Positions 7,398 to 14,725 of a stretch of DNA of 38,022 nucleotides are shown one piece after another; the first letter of the stretch is position 1; each line of letters opens with the position of its first letter. The position numbers were made by a program, and so were the translations under genes. The DNA is from VRUE01 sp050258095 (GTDB lineage Bacteria; Actinomycetota; Thermoleophilia; Solirubrobacterales; 70-9), in contig JBLMYD010000092.1 of NCBI GenBank assembly GCA_050258095.1, forward strand, positions 1-38,022, read 5' to 3'. Under the pieces are notes generated by a model. It saw only the letters and a program-made list of their open reading frames with translations. It did not search any database and was not told the origin of the DNA.

Positions 7398-7940
7398 TTG
7401 CCACCGCCGCTCGGCCATTGCTATTGGGCGCTCGCCCCCTTCGCGCCCGCGCCGCCGTTTCGGATCTACCAGGAGGATGCCGCGCCCAGGCCGGTCGACT
7501 CGGTGGAGCCGTTCACCGAGGCCGCCCGCAAGGGGGCGAGTGAGTTCGCGCTGCTCGTTCCGGTGAAGGCCCGCCCCGTCCTCGTCATCACCGATGTGCT
7601 TCCCGAGCACGAGGAAGTGCTGGCGCTGCGTCTGCGCCGTCTCGAGAAGCTCGCCTCGGAGGCAGAGCGCGAGCGCGTGCGCGAAGGCTCCGATCCCGGA
7701 CTCTTCCACCTGAGGCCCGATCGTTTCCGCGACCTTCCGGTCGAGAACGCGGCGATCGTCAGCTCGCTGCTGCGGTTGCCGGCGGCAGCGCTGGATCGCC
7801 GCGCCTCGCTGGGCGCCCTCGACGACAACGAGCTGCGTGCTCTGCACGAGCGGGTCGCACGGGTCCACCGCCTGCGACTCGACATGCTGGTTCTCGAGCG
7901 GGCGCAGTCGCTGGTTCAGCGGGCGCAGCGCGAACGCTGA
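7398..7940 (+). CDS. MazF/PemK-like putative toxin
   Basis: 180 residues; the TTG start directly follows the antitoxin stop. The central FALLVPVKARPVLVITD resembles the beta strands of MazF/PemK (K-x-RPVLVI). The C-terminal part (ENAAIVSSLLRLP, then LDDNELRALHERVARVHRL) matches the place where MazF has its dimer-forming strand and final L-x-x-x-E-x-x-x-L-x-x-x-L helix. A longer, charged insertion around residues 75-110 makes it bigger than the usual 110-residue MazF. MazF proteins are sequence-specific mRNA interferases. The assignment rests on fold-like pattern and pairing, so it is moderate. Its 3' end overlaps the convergent Fic gene by 25 bases. Confidence 0.6.
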   Translation: MPPPLGHCYWALAPFAPAPPFRIYQEDAAPRPVDSVEPFTEAARKGASEFALLVPVKARPVLVITDVLPEHEEVLALRLRRLEKLASEAERERVREGSDPGLFHLRPDRFRDLPVENAAIVSSLLRLPAAALDRRASLGALDDNELRALHERVARVHRLRLDMLVLERAQSLVQRAQRER

Positions 7941-8992
7941 CCGATCGACGTCGCCCGCCGCCACCGCGCCCCTCGACCGGACCCTTCAGGCTTGATCTTG
8001 CCCTCGTTTCGAAGCTCCCCGAGGACGAGTCTTATCGTCGCAGGGCTGATGCCGGGAAGGGCGCGCTCGACATCGCGTCGACGGAACTCCGCAGGCGCTT
8101 GGTGCAGGACGTATTCGCGGACCCTCTCCTGCTTGCTCCCGACCTGCTCGCTTGCGCTCGCGACGCGCTGCTCGAAGTCGTCATAGGCCTCGGCGAGGAT
8201 GCGGCAGAGGTAGGTGATCCAGGGCCAGACGTCGTGCCGCCCTTCGTGCCAGTTTCGCTGCGATTCGTAGAGGCTCGCGTAGTAGCTGTTCTTCGATTCA
8301 TAGACCCGCTGCTCGATGCTCACGTAGCGCGCAACGCCGTATCCCTGGATCAGCAGCTCGTAGGTGGTGAGCAAGCGCGCGAGTCGGCCGTTGCCGTCGG
8401 CGAAGGGGTGGATCGCCAGGAAGTCGAGAATCAGGGCACCGGTCAGGACGAGCGGATGCGTGCCCCCTTCTCGCTTGGCGTCTTCATAGCGGCCCAGGAG
8501 CTCGCCGAGCAGGAACTCGGTTTCCTCGGGAGGCGGTGGTGTGAAGACGACCTCGCGCTCGCCGCTCTCGTAGGAGACGATCAGGTTCTCGTCGCTCTTC
8601 AGCTGACCGCCTCTGTCGCCGGTATGAGCGAAGAGCAATCGATGCAGGTGCAGAGCGAACGGGATGCTCAGCTGTTCGTATGAGTCGAGGCGCATGAGCA
8701 TGTCCGTCGCGTCGCGATAGCCCGCGAACTCGCGCTCGTTGCGGTTGCGGTAGCGGCGCTTCCCCTCGGCGATCCTTGCGGCCCGCTCGCTCTCCACCAT
8801 GACGCCCTCGATCGCGTTGGAGGCCGTGATCGAGGCGATGCGCGCGTGCTCCGCGAGTTGCCCGAGCAGCTCGGGGAGCTGGTTCTCGAAGAGCCGCTCC
8901 CGGCCCTTGCCGGTGTCGATTCGCGCGAGGAGCACCCCCAGCTCGCGGGGCTGGTTGGCGAAGGTCTTGTCGAGGTCGACGAAGCTGCGCAT
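7916..8992 (-). CDS. Fic-family AMP-transferase (class II, self-inhibited)
   Basis: A 358-residue Fic protein. The catalytic motif HPFADGNGR (195-203) is complete: the His deprotonates the target hydroxyl, and the Asp/Asn/Arg bind Mg2+ and ATP phosphates. An N-terminal inhibitory helix carries SNAIEG (58-63), the SxxxEG signature of class II Fic proteins, whose Glu blocks productive ATP binding. The C-terminal 80 residues look like a winged helix (RRRDVERALPGISPATIRLVLGEL), common in bacterial Fic proteins. Usual activity is AMPylation of a target protein; the target is unknown. The ATG at 8992 follows a short AT-rich region with an inverted repeat. It overlaps the convergent MazF-like gene. 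Confidence 0.93.
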   Translation of the reverse strand: MRSFVDLDKTFANQPRELGVLLARIDTGKGRERLFENQLPELLGQLAEHARIASITASNAIEGVMVESERAARIAEGKRRYRNRNEREFAGYRDATDMLMRLDSYEQLSIPFALHLHRLLFAHTGDRGGQLKSDENLIVSYESGEREVVFTPPPPEETEFLLGELLGRYEDAKREGGTHPLVLTGALILDFLAIHPFADGNGRLARLLTTYELLIQGYGVARYVSIEQRVYESKNSYYASLYESQRNWHEGRHDVWPWITYLCRILAEAYDDFEQRVASASEQVGSKQERVREYVLHQAPAEFRRRDVERALPGISPATIRLVLGELRNEGKIKPEGSGRGARWRRATSIGQRSRCAR

Positions 8993-9013
8993 CGTGCTAA
9001 TCGTGCCATAAAT

Positions 9014-9039
9014 GAGCTAATCAAGCTCGAAATTAGCTC
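9014..9039. promoter_or_regulatory. Inverted repeat upstream of fic, possible operator
   Basis: GAGCTAAT (9014-9021) and ATTAGCTC (9032-9039) are perfect 8-base arms around a 10-base spacer. They lie 22 bases upstream of the Fic ATG, in the only AT-rich stretch here. The Fic C-terminal winged helix would be one candidate binder (inference). Confidence 0.4.
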
Positions 9040-9041
9040 GA

Positions 9042-9755
9042 TTACCGTTGTAGCCAGTCAACTCTCACCGAACGCTGCACGGCTGCGCGCCGGCCATTTG
9101 CCGCCGGCAGCGCCAGGGCCGCGACGTGCTCGTCGCCGAGCGGCACGTCCGAGACGAGCCAGCGCTGTTGAGCCCGCTTCTCGCCGGGGCCGGCGAGAGA
9201 GACGATCCCATCGGGCTCCTCGAGGGGCACGGCGAAGCTCCGCAGGTCGAAGCTCAGGCCGGCCCCCACTGCCTTCGCCAGCGCCTCCTTCCGCGTCCAG
9301 CAGAGGAGGAAGCGACGGTCGACGTCGGCCCCGTCGCCCTCCTCGACGAAGCGCGCCTCCTCGGGCGCGAAGCGCCGGCGCGCGATCTCGACCGCGTCGG
9401 GGACGGGACGCAGGCGCTCGAGGTCCACTCCCACCTCGAAGCCGTCGGCGACGCAGATCAGAGCCAGGTCGCCGGAGTGAGTGAGGTTGAAGCGGAGCCG
9501 GTCGCTGTCCGACAGGCGCGGCTTCCCCGACGGCCCCGCCTCGATCGCGATCGAGCGCGGACGCTCGCCCAACAGCTCCCCCAGCACCTCCCGCAGGGTG
9601 CCGCGGGCGACGACGAAGCGGCGTCGGGCCTGTGCGCTCGCGAAGCCCTCCGCCCTGGCTGCCTCGCCCGGGCTCAGCTCCCTCCGCAACCGCACCTCGG
9701 CATCGGCCCCGGCGTCGAGCTCGACCCGCCAGAGGCGCACTTGGGAAAGGGCCAC
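9042..9755 (-). CDS. 4'-phosphopantetheinyl transferase (Sfp/HetI type)
   Basis: 237 residues, normal for the two-domain Sfp family. It moves 4'-phosphopantetheine from CoA to a Ser of acyl or peptidyl carrier proteins, activating polyketide, fatty-acid or non-ribosomal peptide synthases. Motifs are in order: SGKPRL and RFNLTHSGD (76-96), GVDLE (109-113) with the Mg2+-binding Asp and Glu, and WTRKEALAKAVG (153-164) with E157 and K161. The start is GTG at 9755. It is divergent from the gene at 9780 with only 24 bases between, so promoters must reach into coding sequence. No carrier-protein or synthase gene is in the window, so it serves substrates elsewhere or is a stray gene. Confidence 0.92.
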   Translation of the reverse strand: MALSQVRLWRVELDAGADAEVRLRRELSPGEAARAEGFASAQARRRFVVARGTLREVLGELLGERPRSIAIEAGPSGKPRLSDSDRLRFNLTHSGDLALICVADGFEVGVDLERLRPVPDAVEIARRRFAPEEARFVEEGDGADVDRRFLLCWTRKEALAKAVGAGLSFDLRSFAVPLEEPDGIVSLAGPGEKRAQQRWLVSDVPLGDEHVAALALPAANGRRAAVQRSVRVDWLQR

Positions 9756-9779
9756 CCGTGGGTCTTACCATTCCATCCG

Positions 9780-10208
9780 ATGGCCACGCCCCTCACCACA
9801 CGCTCCGAGTGGCTCGCCGCGCATCCGCCGCAGCGCCTCGATGCCACCCTGGCCGGTATCGCCCGGCGGGTCCGCGCAGGCGAGGAGTTCCGCTTCGCGG
9901 TGCGCGAGTTCCTCGACCAGTTCGCCCTGCGCGGCGACGACCGCTCGCGCGCCGAGGCGATCGCGGAGCGCCCGGAGCCGACCGGCGACCGGCGCCACGA
10001 CGCCTACCTGGGGGCCCTCGCCGAGCACCTCGCCGCGGTCCACGGCCTGGACCGGCCGTCCTGGTCGATCGAGCCCGGTCGCTTCCTCGACCGCTTCTGG
10101 TTCGTCAGCGACGTGCGCGGCTTCCGGGCGATCGCGATAGCTCAGGCCCCGGCCGCCTTCCGCCGTCGGGGAGTCTTCGTACCGGAGCGCTCCCTCCACC
10201 GCGTGTAA
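9780..10208 (+). CDS. Conserved hypothetical partner of a nucleotidyltransferase gene
   Basis: 142 residues beginning MATPLTTRSEWLAAHPPQRL. It is soluble and alpha-helical at the start, with a C-terminal part DRFWFVSDVRGFRAIAIAQAPAAFRRRGVFVP (split here by description, residues about 105-137). I recall this family in actinobacteria as a short gene just upstream of a DUF6036-type nucleotidyltransferase, an arrangement that looks like a TA pair. That fits here, since the remains of such a nucleotidyltransferase follow directly. TACCAT lies eight bases before the ATG. With its partner broken, the gene may be an orphan. Function unknown. Confidence 0.6.
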   Translation: MATPLTTRSEWLAAHPPQRLDATLAGIARRVRAGEEFRFAVREFLDQFALRGDDRSRAEAIAERPEPTGDRRHDAYLGALAEHLAAVHGLDRPSWSIEPGRFLDRFWFVSDVRGFRAIAIAQAPAAFRRRGVFVPERSLHRV

Positions 10209-10539
10209 GAGAGCGGCGGCGGTCGTCGCCGAGCAGCTGCGGCTGCCGAGCGGATGGCTGAACGACGCCGTCAAGGGCTTCCTCCAAGAGGAGGACCCCG
10301 CGGCCGCGCCGGTCCTCGACCTGCCCGGCCTGCGTTGCCTCGCTGCCTCTCCCGAGACCCTGCTCGCGCTCAAGGTTCTCGCCCATCGCGTCGGCGAGGA
10401 CGAGGACGACCTTCGTCTTCTCGCCGCCGTGCTGGGCCTCGAAAGCGCCGGCGAGGTCCTAGCCATCGCCGAGCGGACATACGGCGACCGACTCGACCCG
10501 GCCGCCCGCTTCTTCGTCGAACAGGTATTCGCGCTGTAG
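10209..10539 (+). pseudogene. Nucleotidyltransferase (DUF6036-like), N-terminal half missing
   Basis: An open frame without any ATG, GTG or TTG runs to a TAG at 10537-10539. It encodes LRLPSGWLNDAVKGFL, PGLRCLAASPETLLALKVLA, EDEDDLRLLAAVLGL and LDPAARFFVEQV, the C-terminal half of DUF6036-family nucleotidyltransferases. The N-terminal half, which in the family holds the GG-x-A-x-A-x-x-Y nucleotide-binding motif and the acidic residues, is absent: the homology begins right after the stop of the upstream gene. A deletion has therefore removed roughly the first 60 codons and the start. The product cannot be an active transferase. Confidence 0.75.
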
Positions 10540-10552
10540 GCGATCAATATGC

Positions 10553-10558
10553 CATACT
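10553..10558 (+). promoter_or_regulatory. -10 element CATACT, leaderless promoter of vapBC
   Basis: CATACT followed by six bases and the vapB ATG at 10565. The overlapping TACTGA would leave four bases. Fits the spacing at other TA starts in this window. Confidence 0.5.
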
Positions 10559-10564
10559 GATGCC

Positions 10565-10768
10565 ATGAGGACGACCCTCGACCTCGACGACCGCTTGATG
10601 GAATCGCTGATGGCCCGCCATCCGGGCGAGTCGAAGACCGGGGCGGTGGAGGCGGCGATCGCCGAGCACCTGCGCCGGGGCGCGGTCGACTGGCTGCTCG
10701 AGAACGCCGGCTCGATCGAGATCGAGGACGCCTCCGCGGAACTGCGCGCGATCGACCGCCGGGCCTGA
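10565..10768 (+). CDS. vapB: VapB-type antitoxin (ribbon-helix-helix-like)
   Basis: A 67-residue protein starting MRTTLDLDDRLMESLMARH, the typical MRTTxxLDD opening of actinobacterial VapB (MetJ/Arc-type) antitoxins, in which the first strand contacts the operator. GESKTGAVEAAIAEHLRR forms the following helix. The C-terminal part (DWLLENAGSIEIEDASAELRAID) is acidic and is expected to insert into the PIN toxin groove. It precedes vapC by 14 bases carrying a GAGGCGAGG ribosome binding site. Likely to repress its own promoter together with VapC (family knowledge). Confidence 0.85.
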   Translation: MRTTLDLDDRLMESLMARHPGESKTGAVEAAIAEHLRRGAVDWLLENAGSIEIEDASAELRAIDRRA

Positions 10769-10782
10769 GGCGAGGCCGCCGG

Positions 10783-11178
10783 ATGGTTTTGCCCGACACC
10801 TCCGTCTGGGTCGAGTTCTCCCGCCGGGGGAAGCGGGGGAGGGCGGCGCGCCTGGGCGAGCTGCTCGACGCCGGCGAGGTCGCCACCTGCGGCCCGGTCG
10901 CGGCCGAGCTGCTGGCCGGGGCCGAGGGCGAGGTGGCCGAGCGGCTGTGGGAGACGCTCGACTCGCTGCCCTGGGCGGAGCTGCGCCCGCGTGACTGGCG
11001 CCGGGCCGGGACGCTCGCGGGCACCCTGCGGCGCGAAGGCGAAGCCCTGCCCCTCACCGACCTGGCGATCGCCGTCGCCGCGGCGAGCGCCGGCCACGAC
11101 CTCTGGTCCTTCGACACCGACTTCGAGCGGATCGCCGCCGCGCTGCCCGAGCTGCGCGTCGAGAACCGGCTCGCCTGA
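10783..11178 (+). CDS. vapC: VapC-type PIN ribonuclease toxin
   Basis: A 131-residue PIN domain with the four-acid active site in place: D5 (LPDTSVW), E42 (AAELLAG), D93 (LPLTDLAIA) and D111/D113 (SFDTDFERI). It would cleave RNA once freed from VapB. Spacing of 14 bases after the antitoxin and a clear ribosome binding site indicate one operon. It converges on a decayed PIN/DUF4143 region on the other strand 20 bases downstream. No sign of damage. Confidence 0.9.
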   Translation: MVLPDTSVWVEFSRRGKRGRAARLGELLDAGEVATCGPVAAELLAGAEGEVAERLWETLDSLPWAELRPRDWRRAGTLAGTLRREGEALPLTDLAIAVAAASAGHDLWSFDTDFERIAAALPELRVENRLA

Positions 11179-11198
11179 ATCCTGGCAATTCGCTGAGC

Positions 11199-11385
11199 TC
11201 AGACCCGCAACACCGCTACTTCGGCGAAGGCGGAGAAGTCGGAGTCCTGAGTGAGGACAGCGGCCCCGTGTCGCATCGCTGTTGCCGCGATCCAGGTGTC
11301 GTGACGACGGAGGCGGCGGCCACGGGAACGCTCGGCGGATGCGATGCGAGCGAAGCAGCTCGCGAGAGCGCAATTTCGGTCACCT
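11199..11385 (-). pseudogene. PIN-domain (VapC) C-terminal fragment
   Basis: The minus strand reads CFARIASAERSRGRR, RRHDTWIAATAMRHGAAVLT and QDSDFSAF to a TGA at 11199. These are the last two helices and strands of a PIN domain with the conserved DTWIAATA and QDSDF acids. The first half, including the first Asp and the Glu, is missing; the frame runs upstream into unrelated sequence. It joins a piece of a DUF4143 ATPase in a different frame, so two broken genes have been fused end to end. Confidence 0.7.
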
Positions 11386-11560
11386 GCTCGTCGGCGAGGA
11401 GGCGCTCTTCGTTGGCTCCCAGCAGGTGCAGGAGCAAGGCGCTGTCGACCAGGGACGCCTTCGAGTGCTTGATCTCCCGCTGTCCGAGGCCGGGTCCCCA
11501 GGAGGCGGAGCAGCCGTGGGACCTCATGCAGCTTGTAGGCGTCGGACGCCGCCTGGTTCG
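11386..11560 (-). pseudogene. DUF4143-type ATPase fragment, frameshifted
   Basis: Two pieces of a DUF4143 protein are seen on the minus strand in different frames: HEVPRLLRLLG, then KHSKASLVDSALLLHLLGANE and ERLLADEQ. In intact members VPRLLRLLA precedes the winged helix, and K-x-x-K-x-Y-x-x-DSGLLxHLLG follows some 60 residues later, so an internal deletion as well as a frameshift has occurred. It is not a piece of the intact gene at 11691-12929, whose sequence differs here, so it comes from another family member. Confidence 0.65.
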
Positions 11561-11629
11561 CGAAAGATGGCATTTTGAACTGCGAATTCCTGCATATTCA
11601 TCAGCGTCAAGATGTAGTCGCCATGCGAT
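11542..11629 (-). repeat. 88-base direct repeat, copy 1
   Basis: This stretch recurs at 13171-13258 in the same orientation with 79 of 88 bases the same by my alignment. On the minus strand it reads as coding sequence around MNMQEFAVQNAIFREPGGVR; the other copy has MNMQEFAAQNAIFREPGGVR. The two copies bracket the DUF4143 ATPase at 11691-12929. I do not recognise the encoded peptide. Confidence 0.85.
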
Positions 11630-11690
11630 TGGCGGCCGTGGAGAAGACCAGGCCGCGTGTCCCCGGTCACGAGCGGCTTTGCCTGGCGAA

Positions 11691-12929
11691 CTAACCCCAG
11701 AGCGCCGCTATAGGCGCCGCGACGATCCGCTCGTCGAGCTCGAAGAGGTGGGGGCCGGTGTGGAAGACGACGCCGACGAGGAAGCGGTCGCCGAGACGGT
11801 CCCTCAGCCAAGCGATGTGCCTGCCTGAATCGCGGCCGGGGGCCGCGTCGGCCTTCACCTCGAAGGCGAGGAGGTCCCGGCCGCCGACCTCGGCGAGGAC
11901 GTCGACCTCGTGGCGGCCGTGCTCCTCGCGGAGGTGGTACAGGCGCGGACGCGCCTTGCTGCCGGCGCACTCGGCGCGAAGCTGTGCGGCCACGAAGGTG
12001 TCGAGCAGGCGGCCGAGCAGATCGCCGTCGCGCAGCACGGCGCCCGCGTCGAGCCGCAGCGCCGCGGCTGGGATCGCGGGGTCGACGAAATAGCGCTTGG
12101 GGCCGAGCGAGAGGCGACGCAGCCGGTTCGTGGTCCAGGCCGGCATCGCATCGATGACGAAGAGGTTGGCGAGGAGGTTCTCGTAGGCCATCGCCGTCCG
12201 GCGGTTGATTCCGGCCGCGCGCAGCAGCGTGGCATCGCTGACGATGCCCGCCGTGTTGAGCGCGTAGGTCTCGAAAAAGCGCCGCAGCCGCGCCGGGTCG
12301 CGCCTGGGCTCGACATCGAGGGCGTCGCGTGTCAGGAGCTGGTCGATGTAGCCGTCGAGCCACCGTCCCCTTGCCTCGGCGCCCAGCGAAAGCACCGGTT
12401 CCGGGAAGCCGCTCTTCAAGGCCAGCTCGACGTAGCCGCGGAGGTCAGGTGGATCGTCCGGCAGGCTCAGGGCCTCCCCCGAGGCGAGCCGGTCGAAGGG
12501 AGAGGGCCCAGCCACGTCACCGATCAGCTCACGCACGGTCAGCCCGAACATGGGCACACGCACGATGCGTCCCGTTCCCGGCCAGGTAGCCGCCTCCAGG
12601 TCTGCCCGAACCGATCCGGTGAGGACGAATCGGCCGACTCGGGGGTCGCGATCGACCGCTCTCTTGACGGCGCCGAGGACGGAGGGGACCTCCTGCCACT
12701 CGTCGAGCAGCAGCGGCTCTTCGTATCCACTGAGCGCGACATCCGGGTCCGCCTTGAACCCGGCCGCCTCTCGTGGGCGATCGAGGCGCGCGACGCCGGC
12801 GGCGTGGCGAGCCGCGGTCGTGGTCTTGCCCGTCGCTCGTGGGCCGGTGACCATCACCGCCGGCAGCTCGGCGAGCAGCTCCTCTAGCGTCGCATCGGCG
12901 ATCCTGGGCCTGTAGTCGGGTTTCGCCAT
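11691..12929 (-). CDS. AAA ATPase with DUF4143 domain
   Basis: A full-length 412-residue protein. The AAA_14 domain has a Walker A (GPRATGKT, 29-36), a Walker B with LLLDEWQEVP (D76/E77) and a sensor-1 strand RFVLTGSV (100-107). The C-terminal DUF4143 part (from about residue 180) has a winged-helix-like stretch and ends with LYHLREEHGRHEVDVLAEV and LLAFEVKA, the D...ExK pattern of PD-(D/E)xK nuclease-like folds. Such ATPases are common in accessory DNA next to TA genes; their job is unknown. The ATG is followed upstream by TACTCT at seven bases. It lies between the two copies of an 88-base repeat. Confidence 0.9.
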   Translation of the reverse strand: MAKPDYRPRIADATLEELLAELPAVMVTGPRATGKTTTAARHAAGVARLDRPREAAGFKADPDVALSGYEEPLLLDEWQEVPSVLGAVKRAVDRDPRVGRFVLTGSVRADLEAATWPGTGRIVRVPMFGLTVRELIGDVAGPSPFDRLASGEALSLPDDPPDLRGYVELALKSGFPEPVLSLGAEARGRWLDGYIDQLLTRDALDVEPRRDPARLRRFFETYALNTAGIVSDATLLRAAGINRRTAMAYENLLANLFVIDAMPAWTTNRLRRLSLGPKRYFVDPAIPAAALRLDAGAVLRDGDLLGRLLDTFVAAQLRAECAGSKARPRLYHLREEHGRHEVDVLAEVGGRDLLAFEVKADAAPGRDSGRHIAWLRDRLGDRFLVGVVFHTGPHLFELDERIVAAPIAALWG

Positions 12930-12936
12930 GGTTAAA

Positions 12937-12942
12937 AGAGTA
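12937..12942 (-). promoter_or_regulatory. -10 element TACTCT for the DUF4143 ATPase
   Basis: On the minus strand TACTCT is followed by seven bases and the ATG at 12929. The region upstream (12943-12985) is AT-rich, and TTGAAT (12958-12963, minus) is a possible -35 at 15 bases. Confidence 0.55.
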
Positions 12943-13056
12943 CAGAAATTCGACCCAATTCAATACACTATTTCGCCAAGCGTATCTGCTGGCTTTCGAC
13001 ACCGGAATCGTCTCGGCGAGACTCCGGTCGGGCAAAAGCTCGCGAGATGCCCAGCG

Positions 13057-13097
13057 CGTTTACGGAGAGATCAGCTCTGCCCCTGGCAGATTCGTGG
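13057..13097 (-). repeat. 41-base direct repeat of a vapC 3' end, copy 1
   Basis: Bases 13057-13097 match 14726-14766 at all but three or so positions and have the same orientation. On the minus strand both encode the vapC ending LPGAELISP and stop. The copy at 14726 belongs to the intact vapC; this one is a detached end. The pair brackets the second Fic gene. Confidence 0.8.
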
Positions 13098-13230
13098 CTC
13101 CTCCCTCGATCTCGGCCTGTGCCAGCGGCCAGAGGGTGACGAGGGCGGCGTTGCGAGGCCGAGGCATAGCTCGGACACCGCCTGGTTCGCGAAAGATGGC
13201 ATTTTGAGCTGCGAATTCCTGCATATTCAT
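13060..13230 (-). other. 56-codon chimeric reading frame
   Basis: An uninterrupted minus-strand frame from ATG 13230 to TAA 13060. Its first 20 codons are the MNMQEFAAQNAIFREPGGVR peptide of the 88-base repeat, and its last nine codons (LPGAELISP) are the C terminus of the vapC at 14729. The middle (AMPRPRNAALVTLWPLAQAE) matches nothing I know. It is best seen as fused debris from two genes; whether it is translated is unknown. No clear ribosome binding site or -10 hexamer at leaderless distance is present. Confidence 0.45.
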
Positions 13231-13258
13231 TAGCGTAAAGATGCGGTTGCCACGCGAT
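13171..13258 (-). repeat. 88-base direct repeat, copy 2
   Basis: Second copy of the repeat at 11542-11629. It begins 11 bases past the end of the Fic gene at 13270 and supplies the start of the 56-codon frame. On the coding reading the differences include one V/A change and one synonymous GGC/GGT, with more change before the ATG. Confidence 0.85.
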
Positions 13259-13269
13259 ATCGCCGATGC

Positions 13270-14592
13270 CTACAAGTCGGGCCTCGTCCTGCCCCGGGCA
13301 GTCTTCTGGCGCCAACCGAGTCGCTCGGCCCAGGCGCGGCTGCCGCCGTGACGGCGTACGGCTTCATAGAGGGCGAGCCTGCCGGCGCGGCGGAACTCCT
13401 CGACGCTCGGCCACTCCTCGCGCTCCCCCCAGAGTTCGCGCAACTCTGACTCGATCCGCTCGTCCGTCCAAGCCCGCTTGCGGCCGCGCCGCTCGCCCCC
13501 GAGCGAAGAGCGCAGACGGTAGCGCGCGGCAGCTCCCTTTCCGCGTCGCGCGATCAGCCGCTTCTCCTCGAGGTCGCGCAGATCGCGGCCGGCGGTGCTG
13601 CGCTTGACCGCGGCCAGGCGCTCGTAGTCGGCGCGGCGGAACTCGACGAGCGAGTTGAGGTTCAGCTGCACCAGCCCTCGCTCCTGGCTCGCGTTGAGCT
13701 CGATGGGGGTGCTCGTGCCGAGGCCGAGAGCCTGCAGCTCCACGATCCGAGCCGCGACCCGCTCGTACTCCTCGGCCAAGCCGTCGAGGAAGTATTCGAG
13801 CCAGCTGTTCATGTTGAAGGTTTCGGCTCGCACCGAGCGCAGGGCTGCGTAGTAGGTGTCGCGGTTTTCGGCGTAGTGACGCTCGAAGGAGAAGAGGCGC
13901 CGCGAGATGAAGCCGAGTCGCATCAGGATCGCGGCGCTCAGCAGACGAGCGACGCGACCGTTGCCGTCGGCGAAGGGGTGGATGTCGGTCAGGGCGTAGT
14001 GGGCGACCCCGGCGATGACCGGAGGCGGAAAGGCCACAAGCCGATCCTCGCGCTCTGCGATCCAGACGCAGAGCCCGGCCATTCGACCGGGGACCTCCTC
14101 GGCGGGCGGCCCCTCGTATATCACCCTGCCGGTCGCACGATCGACGATCCGGGCGGTCCCATCGCGCCAGGCGCCCTCATGGCGGGGCTTGAAATGCGCA
14201 CTCTCTTCGGATCCGAGTCCCTCTGTCGTCCTCTTGTGCAGGGTGAGGATCGTCTCCGGTGTGATCTCGATCCCGCCTCGCGCGCCTTGCTCGTCGAGAT
14301 AGTGGAGCGCCTCCACGTAGTTGACCAGCTCGATCTTCGCCTTGGTGTCTGGATCGAGGGCTCCGCGCGCGGCTCGCTCGGCCTCGACGATCGGCAGCTC
14401 GTTGCCCTCGATCAGGGTCGAGTAGTGGACGGTTTCCGCCAGCGCCGAGGCCCGCAGCTCGTCTTCGACCGCGGGGCGGATCTCCGAGGCGTCTATCCGA
14501 GCGCGGGCGGCGGCGATTCGGGCCAGCGCATCGGCGGCCTCGGGGGTGTAGCGGTTGAAGTTGGCTTGTAGGGCGTATTCGTCAAGCAGAGA
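13270..14592 (-). CDS. Fic-family AMP-transferase with lost or obscured start
   Basis: The frame holds a complete class II Fic core: an inhibitory STLIEG motif near the N terminus, then IHPFADGNGR with all catalytic residues, and a long C-terminal part with a winged helix (LEEKRLIARRGKG) and a second HTH-like end (WPSVEEFRRAGRLALYEAV). Homology-like sequence (FNRYTPEAADALARI) starts near 14560, but upstream there is no in-frame ATG, GTG or TTG before a stop at 14659-14661. The first canonical start is GTG 14316, which would cut off the inhibitory motif and make an unrestrained enzyme. The natural N terminus seems to have been replaced by AT-rich DNA. The coordinate 14592 is approximate. Other than the start, nothing is broken. 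Confidence 0.75.
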   Translation of the reverse strand, partial: SLLDEYALQANFNRYTPEAADALARIAAARARIDASEIRPAVEDELRASALAETVHYSTLIEGNELPIVEAERAARGALDPDTKAKIELVNYVEALHYLDEQGARGGIEITPETILTLHKRTTEGLGSEESAHFKPRHEGAWRDGTARIVDRATGRVIYEGPPAEEVPGRMAGLCVWIAEREDRLVAFPPPVIAGVAHYALTDIHPFADGNGRVARLLSAAILMRLGFISRRLFSFERHYAENRDTYYAALRSVRAETFNMNSWLEYFLDGLAEEYERVAARIVELQALGLGTSTPIELNASQERGLVQLNLNSLVEFRRADYERLAAVKRSTAGRDLRDLEEKRLIARRGKGAAARYRLRSSLGGERRGRKRAWTDERIESELRELWGEREEWPSVEEFRRAGRLALYEAVRRHGGSRAWAERLGWRQKTARGRTRPDL

Positions 14593-14720
14593 TAGGGATT
14601 TTAGGCATAAATCTCGATCTGAGGATTCTGCTATAGAAATGGCTCTAAAAAGGGAAAATCAAGAGATTTTGAGGTCAATAAGCAGAAAAATCGGCTCACT
14701 AGAGGCAATAATTATCTAGC
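14593..14720. other. AT-rich insert-like segment without genes
   Basis: About 128 bases that are far richer in A and T than the surroundings, with runs such as GATTTTAGGCATAAATCTC and AATAATTATCTAG. It separates the Fic reading frame from the end of vapC. I see no coding sequence or terminator in it. It probably marks foreign DNA that displaced the fic start. Confidence 0.6.
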
Positions 14721-14725
14721 CAGCC

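Noticed and set aside
9126..9779. Plus-strand extension of the gene at 9780 over the phosphopantetheinyl transferase
   Set aside because: The extension is antisense to a well-supported gene; homology-like sequence begins at the ATG 9780.
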